Assembly: GCF_000378965.1 (NCBI RefSeq)
Contig: NZ_KB900536.1
Span: 1,728,052 to 1,792,051 of the forward strand
DNA length: 64,000 nucleotides
Source: Thioalkalivibrio thiocyanodenitrificans ARhD 1
GTDB taxonomy: Bacteria > Pseudomonadota > Gammaproteobacteria > Ectothiorhodospirales > Ectothiorhodospiraceae
Direction: 5' to 3'
Position numbers and translations under genes: made by a program
Shown here: positions 62,872 to 64,000 of the stretch, one piece after another
Numbering within the stretch: position 1 is the stretch's first letter
Layout of the letters: every line of letters starts with the position of its first letter
Notes under the pieces: generated by a model
What the model saw: the letters and a program-made list of their open reading frames with translations, nothing else
Told to the model about the DNA's origin: nothing
Databases searched by the model: none

Positions 62872-64000
<1,129 letters not shown>

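Overview
This window is a GC-rich gammaproteobacterial chromosome segment. Conserved gene orders support this: lolB-ispE-tRNA-Gln-prs-rplY-pth-ychF, hemA-prfA-prmC-moeB, and gatCAB divergent from mreBCD. Gene content and protein style suggest Chromatiales/Ectothiorhodospiraceae (a Thioalkalivibrio-like lineage); that placement is inference, because no rRNA gene lies in the window.

Layout. 1-6.5 kb: a GCS2-type glutamate-cysteine ligase-like gene coupled to an M14 deacylase, a lipoprotein, a SplB-like radical SAM protein with an isoaspartyl peptidase, and two small conserved genes. 6.5-12.9 kb: an accessory island. It holds a DUF488 remnant, an intact IS256-family element with an 8-bp target duplication, IS1182- and IS91-type debris, a tandem-rhodanese lipoprotein with an 18-fold GDTG tail, and an integrase/antitoxin remnant next to tRNA-Met. 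13-25 kb: housekeeping (ychF, pth, rplY, prs, tRNA-Gln, ispE, lolB, a TPR lipoprotein, hemA, prfA, prmC, moeB). 25.4-35.9 kb: a complete phosphate regulon on the minus strand (phoB, phoR, a Sel1-like gene, an FKBP isomerase, pstS, pstC, pstA, pstB, phoU) with two candidate Pho boxes. 35.9-45.2 kb: hslO, gatCAB, mreBCD, a DUF1244 gene, rnd and slyD. 45.2-64 kb: two cold-shock genes, a response-regulator cyclase, a stress protein, a SprT-like protein, uup, a diguanylate cyclase, mltF, metA, an MFS permease, a two-CDGSH/glutamate synthase-like fusion, a peroxiredoxin and the 3' part of thiC.

Two things stand out. First, the peroxiredoxin at 62.0-62.65 kb has an in-frame UGA exactly at its peroxidatic cysteine, followed by a short hairpin with a GGUC loop at the spacing of a bacterial SECIS element, so it is very probably a selenoprotein. 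Second, many gene boundaries carry intergenic elements built from tandem 7-nt words. The word differs from place to place (TCAGTTG, GTTCAAA, AGTGGCA, GGAAGTG, CCTCAC-type, ATACAAG), but the 7-nt period and usually the inverted-pair architecture are the same. They supply stop codons and C-terminal tails to several proteins and sit directly against start codons of others. Other non-coding elements are a tRNA-Gln-derived multi-hairpin element, a ~278-bp MITE-like element and a ~104-bp inverted-repeat element.
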